Positions 32,959-42,804 of a DNA stretch of 64,000 bases are shown piece after piece. The translations under genes and the position numbers were made by a program. Below the pieces are notes generated by a model, which saw only the letters and a program-made list of their open reading frames with translations, was not told the origin of the DNA and searched no databases. Source of the stretch: Rana temporaria (lineage: Eukaryota > Chordata > Amphibia > Anura > Ranidae); the NCBI RefSeq assembly GCF_905171775.1, contig NC_053491.1:221998486-222062485 (forward strand), read 5' to 3'. The stretch's first letter is position 1; every line of letters begins with the position of its first letter.

Positions 32959-33908
32959 TCATAAAAAAAATAAAAAATCATAAAAATAAAAAAACAAAAG
33001 TACCCCTGCAAAATTAATTACGGTGGTGATTGCTACGTCTTGGCCGCCTACGGACACGGGCACAGGCACGGCCACGGCCAACCGGAGAATATTCATGGGG
33101 GGGGTGTGAGCAGGGGAGGGAGTATCTTCATGGGGGGGTGGGTGAGTACGGGAAGGAGGAGCCTCCCCTGGTATCTGTCCTCCTGCTGGCCTGCCCTCCA
33201 AGACCACTGCTATCCTTGTGAGACAGAGAGTGAGGGCAGCCGCATTGGCCTGGCCAGCCAGGGTATTGTCTTGGACAGCCCGGGTATTGTCCTGCACAGC
33301 CTGGGTCAGGGCAGTCACCTCCTGGGCCACGCCTGTTGTGGTGGTCTTCAGGTCCCACAAGCATGTGATGACCGCCAATGAGTTTGTGGCCCCATCACTG
33401 AGTGACTCCTTCATTGCACCCAGGCTGTTCTCCATCTGGGTCAGAGTCTCTTTTATCTGACCCAGATGGCGGGTCTGCCGGGCATTGTCCTTCTGCAGAC
33501 TGGCCGGCAGACGCTCGGCCACCCCCCTGGTCTCCTGGGTCGCCATCCTGCCTGCCGCTGATGCTTGTGGCCCTGGAGGAGGGGAGAGAGTGACCCTTGT
33601 GGGTTGAGCCCTGTTGGGGGAGGAGTGGGAGGGGCCACCCCTGATGGTGGCCTGACTGCTGGCAGCCTCAGGGGTAGCCTCAAGGGTCAACATATCCGAG
33701 GCCAAAAGGACTTCCCTGCCAATCTGCAGATCTTCTTCCTCCACCCCCTCATCCTCCTCCCCCTCATCCTCCTCAACCTCCTCGTGAGGGGAGGTTTGGC
33801 CACTCCCCTCCCCTGGGGAATCCTGCCCTTCTTGGGACTCATCAGCAGCCTCTTGTCCTTGGGGTGGTGCAGCAGCCTGGCCTGATGGCCCAGCAACCTC
33901 CTGGTCAT
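32959..33908 (-). pseudogene. Harbinger 3 Myb-like gene, exon 2
   Basis: The exon begins at 33908 after CTCCACAG and stays open for about 316 codons. It encodes an acidic stretch (EEVEEDEGEEDEG), a helical segment (RQTRHLGQIKETLTQMENSL), a repeat QAVQDNTRAVQDNT, and a proline- and histidine-rich end (PPPHEDTPSPAHTPP). It is the longest version of this tail in the window and shows what Harbinger 2 has lost. The frame at the junction matches exon 1 (34018-34112). With exon 1 cut by DIRS copy B, no full protein can be made. Confidence 0.8.
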
Positions 33909-34017
33909 CTGTGGAGGACACAAAACAATCACAGGTTTAAGGATCCACACACTTGGCACATCTTCCCTTCCCCCACCCACACATGCTAATCACCAGATAG
34001 AAAAACCAAAAACTTAC

Positions 34018-34112
34018 CTGGCCTCACAGCAACATCTGATTGATATCCACGCAGGCCCACCACCTGCTCTGGCTGGAAACACCGGGCCACTGCCCATTCC
34101 TCCTCACTCAGC
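34018..34112 (-). pseudogene. Harbinger 3 Myb-like gene, remnant of exon 1
   Basis: The minus strand reads EEEWAVARCFQPEQVVGL and ends VAVRP-G with a GTAAGT donor (GT at 34016-34017). It aligns with EEEIVARCLSQEQVEG of Harbinger 2. The exon is cut at 34112 by DIRS sequence, so the Myb domain is lost. Confidence 0.8.
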
Positions 34113-35925
34113 CGGATGTGTTTCAGAGTCTGTGCCGAAAGTGGGGCACTCCAGACGTGGACCTTCTAGCGTCCCGTCTCAATCGGAAGGTGCCACGGTT
34201 CGTGGCCAGGTCGAAGGACCCGTGGGCGGACGCGTCAGACGTGTTGGTGGCGCCTTGGGGTCGCCATCGCCAAATTTATTCCTTCCCTCCTCTGAAGCTC
34301 CTTCCTCGCCTGCTGCGCAGAGTGAAAGCCGAAGGGATTCCAACAATCCTGATCGCCCCAGATTGGCCGTGCCGCTCCTGGTACCGCGTACCTGGTGCAT
34401 CTGGTGGCAGACCCCCCTTGGCGTCTACCACTGAGAGAAGATCTTCTGTCGCAGGGTGCGATCTTCCATCCTGCTTTACAGTCGCTGGCTTTAACAGCGT
34501 GGCTGTTGAGAGCCAGGTGTTGAAGGACCGGGGCCTATCGTGCTCGGTGGTGTCTACCATGCTGCGTGCGCAGAAGTCTACTTCTCGGAGGATTTACCAT
34601 CGTACGTGAAGGGCCTACATCTCTATATGTGAGGAGATGAAGTGGCACCCCCGTACATACGTGTTGTCCCGGATTCTGCTGTTTTTGCAGCGGAGAGTGG
34701 ACCAGGCTCTCGCCTTAAGTACGGTTAAGAGTCAGATTTCAGCTCTGGTTGTTTACTTTCAGCGACCCTTGGCAGAGCACTCCTTGGTGCGCACGTTTGT
34801 GCAGGGGGTCCAGCATGTGGCCCCTCCTTTGCGCCCTCCGCTGCCTCCATGGGACTTGAATTTAGTCCTCTTGTTGCTTCAAGACTCTCCTTTTGAGGAC
34901 ATTCGGAAGATCCCCCTGTTGACTCTGTCACAAAAAGTGTTTTTTCTGGTTTCAATTACCTCGATCAGACAGGTGTCTGAACTGGCGGCCTTGTCCTGCA
35001 AGGCTCCCTACTTGGTCATCCATAAGGATAAGGTGGTGCTGCGGCCGCAGCCGTCTTTTCTCCCGAAGGTGGTTTCGGCTTTTCACATTAATGAGGACAT
35101 TGTATTACCTTCCTTATGTCCTCGGCTGAAGAACCTGAAGGAGGCCACTTTACATTCCCTGGATGTGGTTCGGGCCCTACGTGTATACTTATGTGTTACG
35201 GCTCCGTTCCGGAGGTCGGACTCACTGTTCGTGTCAGTGAACTGTCCTAATAAAGGTCTGGCGGTCTCGTCGGCCTCCCTTTCAGGTTACGGCGCATTCA
35301 ACCAGGGCGATTGGTGCCTCTTGGGCTTTCCGACATCAAGCCTCTGTGTTACAGGTGTGTAAGGCAGCGACCTGGTCGTCAGTCCACACTTTTTTAAAGT
35401 TTTACAAGGTGGATGTGAGTGCATCTTCGGATGTCTCCTTCGACCGCAAGGTGTTACAGGCGGCAGTTTAAGGTTGGAGTTCCTCCGTTGAGTAACTCCA
35501 GTTTTGTTTGGGGTGTAAGCTTGGTTTGCTGTGTTGTTTTTCCCACCCCTCGAAATTTTTGACACTGCTTGGGGACGTCCCTAAGGTCAAAGGCTGCTGT
35601 GTCTGTCCATGAATGGAAGAGAAAATAGGATTTTTGTACTCATCGTAAAATCCATTTCTCTGAGTTCATGGACGGACACAGCACCCACCCCTCCTTTGTT
35701 TGTACTGCTTGTTACGAACTGGAGCTGCTGAGGCAGGGTGTGGGTTATACCCGGGCAACCACGCCCCCTGGGAGGATCTCCACTCAGGAAAGTGTTGTTA
35801 ACACTTAAAGTGCTTTTTTTCTGCCTAAATCTCCTGAAGGAAGCGGATATAACCCTAAGGTCAAAGGCTGCTGTGTCCGTCCATGAACTGGATTTTACGG
35901 TGAGTACAAAAATCCTATTTTTTTT
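34113..35925 (+). mobile_element. DIRS copy B, 5' truncated
   Basis: Begins in the linker before the recombinase (CCGGATGTGTTTCAGAGTCT, matching CCGGATGTGTTTCGGCTACT of copy A at 17529) and runs to the 3' inverted structure at 35590-35925 (GTACTCATCGTAAAATCC and GGATTTTACGGTGAGTAC). The terminal phrase CTAAGGTCAAAGGCTGCTGTGTC is shared with copy C but not with copy A, so B and C are one subfamily. Confidence 0.88.
34134..35470 (+). pseudogene. DIRS copy B tyrosine recombinase
   Basis: Frames cover DVDLLASRLNRKVPRFVA (34160), the core FVQGVQHVAPPLRPPLPPWD (34796), FLVSITSIRQVSELAALSCK (34948, with a candidate catalytic arginine), HKDKVVLRPQPSFLPK, and, in another frame, AHSTRAIGASWAFRHQASV and FLKFYKVDV (35296-35420), which hold the HxxR motif and terminal tyrosine. 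A deletion before AHSTR and frameshifts near 34500, 34600 and 35290 break the gene. The enzyme would recombine circular element DNA into the genome without a target duplication. Confidence 0.88.
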
Positions 35926-36074
35926 TCAAAGTTGTCGCTCTTTTTTTGTTTATAGCGCAAAAAATTAAAACCGCAGATTTGATCAAATGCCACCAAAAGA
36001 AAGCTCTATTTTTAGGAAAAAAAGGACATCAATTTTATTTGGGTGCAACGTTGCACGTCCGCGCAATTGTCAGT
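35926..36074. repeat. TTAACC-family element, piece left of the IS630-like insertion
   Basis: Contains TTTATAGCGCAAAAA, GATCAAATGCCACCAAAAGAAA and GCGCAATTGTCAGT. It continues after the IS630-like element at 39538 (TTTTTTGCGA region) to GTGGTTAA at 39614. Joining the two pieces at one TA restores the family sequence in reverse orientation. Confidence 0.8.
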
Positions 36075-36668
36075 TACAGTTTTTCTCCATTGTTTTGGCT
36101 CATTTCTTGAAACAGAAATGACATTCTCAAAACAACATGGACAAATCTCCAAACCACTTCGCAATTGTTCACAACTGAATGGCATTTCTCATTCATTTCA
36201 TCAAATTGCAAATGTCTCAGTACATGTCTCACTGTCTCAGTACATTTTTCAAATGATTTAGTACAAGTAGCCTACATTTAGCACAATTTCCAATTGAATA
36301 AATCTTGTTGATCTAAACTGATTGTCATTTCTTCAGTCTTATGGTCGTTCTTTCCAAAACGTGTCAGCGTCATTTCATTGTTTAAGTCATCACATGCTCA
36401 ATAGTCTGTTCAATTGTCAAAATTATTCAGGAACATAATACCATGAATACCATATATGAATCTCTTGGAACATTTGATAAAATGATTACAGCAATTGACA
36501 GGTGCAACTAGAACTTGACCAACGAAGGAGGAGTTGGAGTTGGTCTCAGATGACCAATCAAACAGTATGTTTAGTTATTGTACCTGACAGGTGCTGTCCA
36601 TAACTGTGAATGCTGCCAAACATGTATATATAGAGCTTGACCATGCAGGACCAGTACACTTTCTGAAC

Positions 36669-36885
36669 ATGGAGTCACCTGGCCAAGTAAATGAACAATG
36701 GCAACTGTCTGCTCGAGGAAGAAGAAGAGGAGGAGGAGTAAGGGTGTGTGGTGGTGGAATAGGGGGAAGAAGCCGAGGAGCATGAAGACACCATGCTGTC
36801 CCTGATGAAATTCGGGCCACAATTATAGACCATGTCATCAGCCATGGCCTCACAATCAATGATCGAATTATATAATGTATAGGAC
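36669..36885 (+). pseudogene. IS630-like transposase, N-terminal DNA-binding part
   Basis: Starts MESPGQVNEQWQLSARG, then an Arg/Gly-rich stretch (GRRRGGGVRVCGGGIGGRS), then an in-frame TGA at 36783. The same frame continues with AVPDEIRATIIDHVISHGLT, the beginning of a paired-like helix-turn-helix. Similarity stops near 36885; the rest of the DNA-binding region is missing before the catalytic domain at 37652. Confidence 0.78.
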
Positions 36886-37027
36886 AGGACACTGTGCATA
36901 GAGCAACAAATATGTTTATTCATTTACATATTCATTTAGTTTGTGTGATAGGCCTACAGTATAACAGTATCTTACCTCAGTGGGATGTTACGTATGATAC
37001 TAACAATGACAAGAAAAATATTGTAGA

Positions 37028-37640
37028 TGTAGCGCCTGTGTACTTCCAAGTACCGGTGCTATTACTGTAAAAGTTAAGGGATAATCAGAGTGTAGTTGAC
37101 TCTGATTCTGATTGCAATTTTACAAAGGGTCTCTGTTTCAGCTGGGCTGTGCTGCGGGTCCATTCTGTGGTTGCTGGGGTGTCATACCACCTCGGGGCGA
37201 CAGTGGAATCCAGGCTGGGGTGCCTCTTGCCAGCAGCCAATCAGGAGGGAGTTTCTCTCGCGGGGCATGCTGGGGGATACTTCTGGAGCAGACGCCATTG
37301 AGGCAGGGTTCTTTTCCTGAGGTGGCACCCACCTTTAGGGTGACCACACATCACGGCCCCCAGGCGAGAATGCCTACCAGATAGGGGTGTGCGTGCCACG
37401 CGGTGTTCCTGGTTCCAGGACCATGTTGGCCCTGAAAATTTAAAGCTGTGGCGGGGGCCCCAGTATTCGACTGGGTCCCCAATTCTTAGAAGAACATGTA
37501 CCCCAGGTTTGGAACCACTGGAATACTGGCCAGTAGTATATTGAACTTGTGGAACATAGAACATTCCTATGTAGCTGTCTGTAACTCTAGTGTATGACTC
37601 TTCTGTATGACTGATTTGATGTTTTCTTTTTTTACTCTAT
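37028..37640 (+). repeat. Probable LTR (same family as 12241-13034)
   Basis: Begins TGTAGCGCCTGTGTAC at 37028 and includes GGCATGCTGGGGGATAC and GGAGCAGACGCCATTGAGG, in the same order as the minus-strand copy at 12241-13034. It splits the IS630-like transposase. GTAGA occurs on both sides (37023 and 37642), but the right end lacks the CA expected of an LTR, so the 3' limit is unsure. Confidence 0.5.
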
Positions 37641-37651
37641 TGTAGAGAATA

Positions 37652-38293
37652 ATGGCACCGGAAGGAAACGAGACCTCTCACATACCCGTGTATGTGGATG
37701 AGGCTGGCTTCAACCTGGCCAAGGGCCAAAGACGTGGCCGTAATTTTATTGGCCACCGGGCCACGGTGGATGTCCCAGGACAGCGAGGGGGCAATATAAC
37801 TATGTGTGCTGCCATTTCTGAGAATGGTGTGGCCACTCACATCCCCAGTCTTGGCCCATACAATACACAGAAGCTCCTCATCTTCTTGGACCACCTTCAT
37901 TTGGATTTGATCCCTGAAAATGAGAGAGGTCTCATAGGGCCTCACCTACCACAAAATATAATTGTATGGGGCAATGTGAATTTTCACCATGGCCCGCTTA
38001 TCAGGGCCTGGTTCACTGCTCATCCAAGGATGGATATGGTGTTCCTACCACCTTACTCTCCTTTCCTCAATACTATTGAGGAGTTTTTCTCCGCTTGGAG
38101 GTGGAAAGTGTATGAGCATCGGGCTCAAGATCAGAGGTCCCTGCTCCATACAATGGACGCTGCCTGTGAGGATATTACAGGAGATCAGTGTAGGGGATGG
38201 TTGCAACATGCACGCTGTTTCTTCCCTCGTTGCATCGCAAGGGAGAATATACGCTGTGATGTTGACGAAAATCTGTGGCCAGACAGACAGTAG
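37652..38293 (+). pseudogene. IS630-like transposase catalytic domain with lost second aspartate
   Basis: The 213-residue open frame holds the DDE core of IS630/Tc1/mariner enzymes: VYVDEAGF (first Asp, residue 16), GHRATVDVPGQRGGNITMCA, VWGNVNFHHG (residue 107, where the family has Asp before Asn), PYSPFLNTIEEFFSAWRWKV (catalytic Glu near residue 143). A Gly at residue 107 should abolish strand cleavage. The long open frame suggests relatively recent decay. The N-terminal part is separated by an insertion and has a stop. The ATG is internal to the original gene. Ends DENLWPDRQ before TAG 38291. Confidence 0.88.
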
Positions 38294-38506
38294 CGTGTGG
38301 ATGGGCAGGAGGGTGAGGACGGTGGACAGGAGAGGGAGGGTGAGGACAGCGACCAGTGAAGAGATGTTACAGTAGTTGTAAAACTCCAGCTTTATTTACA
38401 GCATTGTAGGCTACATGTAATTTTCCTTGTTTCATGTTTGTGCATTTATATTTCCGTATATATTATGCTGTATACATTTTCTTTTTACTCTGAAGTATGG
38501 AAGTTA

Positions 38507-38961
38507 CCGTATTTATCGCGGTACAACGCGCTCCCTTTTTTTTACTTACAGTTTTGGTGTCTTGCGCGGCGTCCATCGGCGGCCTCGTCGGGTCTGGCGT
38601 CCGTCTGCGGCTTCGGGTGTCCTCTTCGTCGGGTCCGGCGTCCTTCTGCGGCGTCCTCGCGTCCTCCCCGCTCGTTTCCCGCGCCGAGTTTGAATACTGC
38701 GCCGACATATACCGAGCGCAGTACACTCGTGTATCGTCGGGCAGGCTCGGCAACTCTCGCGCTGACGTCCTGTACACTCAGAACGTCAGCGCGAGAGGCG
38801 CCGAGACTGCCCAAAGATACACGAGTGTACTGCGCTCGGTATATGCCGGCGCAGTATTCAAACTCGTGGCGGGAAAGCGGGTATCGGCGTATACCGCGCA
38901 CCCACGATTTTGCCCTGATTTTTAGGGCAAAATAGTGCGCGGTATACGCCGATAAATACGG
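38507..38961. repeat. TA-flanked MITE (CCGTATTTATCG family), second copy
   Basis: Flanked by TA at 38505-38506 and 38962-38963; inverted ends CCGTATTTATCG and CGATAAATACGG. As in 13081-13583 the interior is a long inverted repeat: TTTGAATACTGCGCCGACAT at 38690 and its complement near 38850, GCGCTGACGTCCTGTACACT at 38759 and its complement beside it. It lies in the 3' part of the IS630-like element. Confidence 0.85.
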
Positions 38962-39537
38962 TACTTTGTGTGTGAATGATAATGGTTACAATACTGTAAA
39001 GTAATTTTTTTTTTTTCAGTTTTATACACAATTGTATTCAGTTAGATATTTCAATGGTCCTCTACCATAGAGACAAAACATCTAAACATTTTGACTTGCA
39101 GTGCTTACACAATGCCAAAGGGATGAAGCATTTTGGGGGCACTGACTATTTGAATGAGAAAGAAATTTAGTTTTGACACATGAGTGAACTGTTTTGGGAA
39201 AGATATGAACTTTTGAAGGTGAACCATGGTGTTGTGCCGAACCATCCAGGTTATTTTGGAAAAAGTACCAAGAGAGCTGAGAACGTCCGGTCTGTATCAA
39301 GAAATGAGCCAAAGCAATTGAGAAAAATATTTGCCATTTTGAGGGCACTGACTCTTTATATGGGAAATGAATACGGTTTTGAAGCAAGAGTGAACAGTTT
39401 TGGGAGAGATATGAGCTTTTGCACCTGAGTTATAGTGTTGTGCTGAACTGTAAGACTGTTTTGCCAAATGATCTTAGAGTTTTGAGAATGTCATTTCTGT
39501 TTCAAGAAATGAGCCAAACCAATAGAGAAAAACTGTA

Positions 39538-39614
39538 AAATATTGTAGTGCTGTATCGCAAAAAATGGCCTGGTCATTAAGGGGGTAAAACCTTCTGGGG
39601 CTGAAGTGGTTAAA
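39538..39614. repeat. TTAACC-family element, piece right of the IS630-like insertion
   Basis: Reads ...CGCAAAAAATGGCCTGG...GGGGCTGAAGTGGTTAA, the complement of the family's left end. Together with 35926-36074 it forms one interrupted copy. Confidence 0.8.
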
Positions 39615-40309
39615 GGAGAAGTATGGCCAAAGCTGGTAATACTTCTCCTGTTGGTCACAATATTGCACTTAGTTCTGCATTCCTGTGACCCAGATTTAGC
39701 CAACAGCGGGCTAAACTCTGCTGGTGGCTGATGTCAGAGCTAGTCTAGGCTCTACAGAGATCTCGACAATAATGTTGGGATCTGTCTAGATGCCAGACCA
39801 GCAGCTGGCTCAGCCTCTCAGCATGCCGCCGAGCGCCTGAGTCAGCCTCTCCCTCCATAGCCTGGCACTCCAGTGCTCTGTGCTCAGAGTGGACCCGAGA
39901 ACTGAGTGATCAGCAGTATTTGATTGCTTAGTTCTCGATTTGAGAACTGCTGGGGGACAGCTCCAGCTTGGATCAATGCTGTAGCCATCTAGGAGAGTAT
40001 AGATGTTTTTATTTTCTATATTCTCACACTTCACTTTAAGACCAAGCTGTCCAGCCCAGGAAAAGTGGCAGTTAGATGGTTGAAACAAACCATTTAACAC
40101 TGACACTTACAATAGTCAGATTTTATTCATTTACGTAAAACCTTTATCCCAAAAGGAAAAAACTATTGCAAGTGTTAAGCCGGGTACACAATACAGTTTT
40201 TTCCGTGCAACGCCGCGGGTTGCTCGAAAAAAAAAACCTGACAGCTCCGGTCAGGAGCCGTTGTACAAACAATGCAAGGACAGCCAGCCTGCTTTTAGCC
40301 ACACCGGTT
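39615..40309. other. No gene; possible MITE fragment at the end
   Basis: 39615-40180 shows no recognised feature apart from GAACTGAGTGATCAGCAGTATTTGATTG, similar to 55404-55440 inverted. 40181-40306 starts AAGCCGGGTACACAATACAG and looks like one end of a MITE with GAGCAACC-type motifs. Confidence 0.35.
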
Positions 40310-40612
40310 GAAGAGGTCACCTGGGTGTGGAACTTTGCTGGTCAGACACTGTTAAGCTGCATTTTGTGATTCACTTATAGTGGGTATGGAGTCTTGTCCA
40401 TGTAGACATCTGGTCATTAGGTCCTTTTGCTGGTTTGTTTCAAACTAAGGGCCAGAGAAGGATAAGTGTACTACTCCTAAAAAGAAAATGCCCAGGGTTA
40501 AATTCAGATCCAATTATTCTAAACTGCTCCGAAACTTGTATTGGGGATCTTCTCAAAGAAGAATCACTAAAGAGCAAATCGCCCGCTCTAAAAGGCAGTA
40601 ACGGGGTGACCC
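40310..40612 (+). repeat. Direct repeat of the DIRS copy D 5' region
   Basis: About 300 bp closely match 48275-48540 in the same orientation: GGTCACCTGGGTGTGGAACT, CCTTTTGCTGGTTTGTTTCA, AGAAGGATAAGTGTACTACTCC. At 48540 the other copy continues into DIRS gag, so this is probably a truncated 5' end of an element of the same family. Confidence 0.65.
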
Positions 40613-40848
40613 AGGTTTAAATAGAGCCCAGGAGGCACACCATGTTAGGGCTTCTGAGGCACACCCTAGTTTATAACTGAAGTGCAGGGATAGCTAGGCA
40701 TTTTTGTGAAAACTTTGCACAGCGTTCATTGTTAGAGCTAAAACAAAATAAAGGAAGGATAAAGGAAGACATTCACTGCATACTTGTAGATAAAATGTTA
40801 CCAATTACATCAGCCTAAACCCTTATTTCCTTTTGCCTTACATATTAG

Positions 40849-40947
40849 ACTATGTTCCGCCAACAGCAGAAACTTTTTCAACAGGCCAGAATAGTGCAGA
40901 ACCATAGACTGAAAACAATCAAGCAACTGTATGAACAGTTCTTAAAG
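40849..40947 (+). CDS. SYCP3: SYCP3 internal coding exon (exon 2 of 4 seen)
   Basis: This 99-bp exon encodes 33 residues: TMFRQQQKLFQQARIVQ, NHRLKTIKQLYEQFLK. It begins after a pyrimidine tract and AG (TTTTGCCTTACATATTAG) and ends with AAAG before a GTATTT donor. Both junctions are phase 0, compatible with the exon ending at 1555 and that starting at 57004. The heptad-like spacing of hydrophobic residues fits the central coiled coil of SYCP3. It lies in a region of about 600 bp free of recognised repeats. Confidence 0.96.
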
Positions 40948-41254
40948 GTATTTATCATGTTTATTATGAATGAATAGACATTTTATATACATAGACAATA
41001 AATATGTACAGAAGAGTAAATGTCAAGGTATGCAATTCGAATATCATTGTGCAAAAAAATATTTTAAACATTTGTGCTGTTATATCTTAAAGTAATATTC
41101 AATATTGTTGAACAGAAATAAATAACACGTTTTTCAATTTATATCTGTTCGAAGTAGAACACCAATTTTCGAAGAATGACCTAGAAAACACGCATGTCAG
41201 ATTGTAATAATTTATAGAAAACACACAACAGCTGTGTCATATAGAAAGTCATTG

Positions 41255-41515
41255 GGGTTGATTTACTAAAGGCAAATAGACTGTGCACTTTGCAAGTGCA
41301 GTTTCACTTATTTTACCCAGAGCTTATGTGGTGAAGCTATACTGATTTCCATTATCCAGTCATGTGCAAGCAAAAATGCTATTTGTTTTATTTTCCTTAC
41401 ACCTGATTGGATATTCTTTAAAGTGAAGCTTCACCACATTCACTAAGCTCTGGGGAAAATGAGTGGGACTGCACTTGCAAAGTGCACAGTCTATTTGCCG
41501 TTAGTAAACCAACAC
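41255..41515. repeat. MITE with TTTACTAAAGGCAAATAGACTG termini
   Basis: Left end GGGTTGATTTACTAAAGGC pairs with GCCGTTAGTAAACCAAC at the right; GTGCACTTTGCAAGTGCAG is inverted at 41470. Related in sequence to 53330-53594, 51552-51725 and 58119-58305. Non-coding. Confidence 0.85.
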
Positions 41516-42483
41516 CATTATGTGTCCAAACTGAAGTATTGCAATAACAGCGTTGATTGAAAATTAGTGCTTAAGTATATCCATCAATAATTTAAATACA
41601 AAATCTGTGAAGTAAATATATTTATACAGTGCAGGCACAAGGAGTAGCCTGCATATGCTTTCAGCCCTGCTGCAGTGCACCCAGAGTTCCCTGAAACCCC
41701 GCCCCCCATTGAAGGGTGAGGCTGCCCATCTTGGCAAACGAACAAAAGGAAGCAGTGGGAGGTTGTGTTCTAGTTTAGTGTTGAATCTTACAGATTAGAA
41801 TGCCATAGGTTTCAGGGTTTCCAAGGCATGCTTGAAGGTATGTGCAGGTACCACCACATGAATTAATGTATTACTTTCACTTTATTCGTTTCCTGTGTAT
41901 CTTTGGAAAATATCACCACCAGTTTGATATTTTTTTCCCCATTCATCTTCCTAGACAGCCTTTAAAAAAAATGGAGATCCTCCCACCAGGACAAGAAACA
42001 CATTGCCACATCAGAGCTAAAAGGTTGTCTTCCAGGCCCACAATTTTTATCGTTTTGTCCATCTGGAGGAACTGGCTTTATGTTGGGAGTGGCTCTATCT
42101 CTTAAGCATGTAGCAGAGTTCCTCATCTAACTTGCCTGTTGTTGTGTGCTGTGGGATCCCTCCTAGTGAGGGGGCAGAAAGAGACCTGTTACCTTCTCTG
42201 TGCCCGGTGAAGGTCTATACCGTGGATGGTTCTATTCTGTGGCTGATCATTCCATGCGCCCAGGTGGTGGCATGGGGGAGGATCGTTTCCCCCTCCTGGT
42301 TGTTTAGGATCGGAAGATGATATTTCTGGTAGGAGTGACATCATTGGATAGAAGAAGATCCTGGACTGCCACACTCCTTAAAACGATGTCTTTATTGTAC
42401 AAATAAAATCCAAAAAACAACAGTCAAAGCGCAGTGAACAACAGGAAAAAGGTGGCTGACATGTTTCACATCATGTGACGCTT
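41516..42483. repeat. Unclassified repeat-like sequence
   Basis: No gene recognised. 42360-42490 includes AAACGATGTCTTTATTGTACAAATAAAAT and CACATCATGTGACGCTTACTCATAG, a layout like other frog interspersed repeats, and is where the hAT element at 42492 inserted. Confidence 0.4.
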
Positions 42484-42804
42484 ACTCATAGGTAGTGATG
42501 GACGAACATGTGATGGGGCGGTTCGCGAACGCTAACCGCAAACTTTCTCAAATGTCCGTGAACCACAAGTTTGCGGCGGGCCCCATTGACTTTAATGGCA
42601 AGCGAACCTGCAGGTCATATTTGCAGCCACAAAATACTTACTAGCTGTGCACAAATAGTCCCACAACATGGATACGGACCTACCAGAAGTATTAAGCAAA
42701 AAATCAGATACAGAAGTGTCGGCCATTACAGGCCCCAAAAATTAGCCCACAGGCGTTCACCTGACAGCAAACAACTTTGTATTCTGTGGCTGGAGGTACA
42801 TTAA

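Larger units (their letters stand above)
32201..34112. mobile_element. Harbinger transposon 3, truncated by DIRS copy B
   Basis: Left terminus GGGCCTAATCCACAAAG at 32201 with subterminal GAGATACGC motifs. It carries the transposase start on + (32613) and the Myb-like gene on - (34112-32959). The right terminus is absent: at 34112 the sequence switches to DIRS copy B inside Myb exon 1. A C-run of about 13 bases lies at 32773. Confidence 0.8.
36077..39535 (+). mobile_element. IS630-like Tc1/mariner-superfamily element with intact ends
   Basis: Inverted termini of about 57 bp: CAGTTTTTCTCCATTG at the left; the complement of CAGTTTTTCTCTATTGG at the right. Further shared text includes TGGCTCATTTCTTGAAACAG and GAAATGACATTCTCAAAAC. 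TA duplications lie at 36075-36076 and 39536-39537. The 3.46 kb length includes a probable LTR (37028-37640) and a MITE (38507-38961), so the element itself was shorter. It inserted into a TTAACC-family repeat. Confidence 0.92.

Noticed and set aside
32959..33921. Long minus-strand frame (320 codons) as a host gene
   Set aside because: It begins at a CTCCACAG splice acceptor homologous to those in two other Harbinger Myb-like genes here and lies between a Harbinger terminus and a transposase stub; it is the second exon of a transposon gene.
34637..35362. Intact recombinase ORF of 241 codons as a working enzyme
   Set aside because: The HxxR and tyrosine parts lie in another frame after a deletion, so the open frame lacks the catalytic C-terminus.
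37023..37646. GTAGA on both sides as a firm LTR target duplication
   Set aside because: The bases before the right GTAGA do not end in CA as LTRs do, and a 5-bp match is likely by chance.
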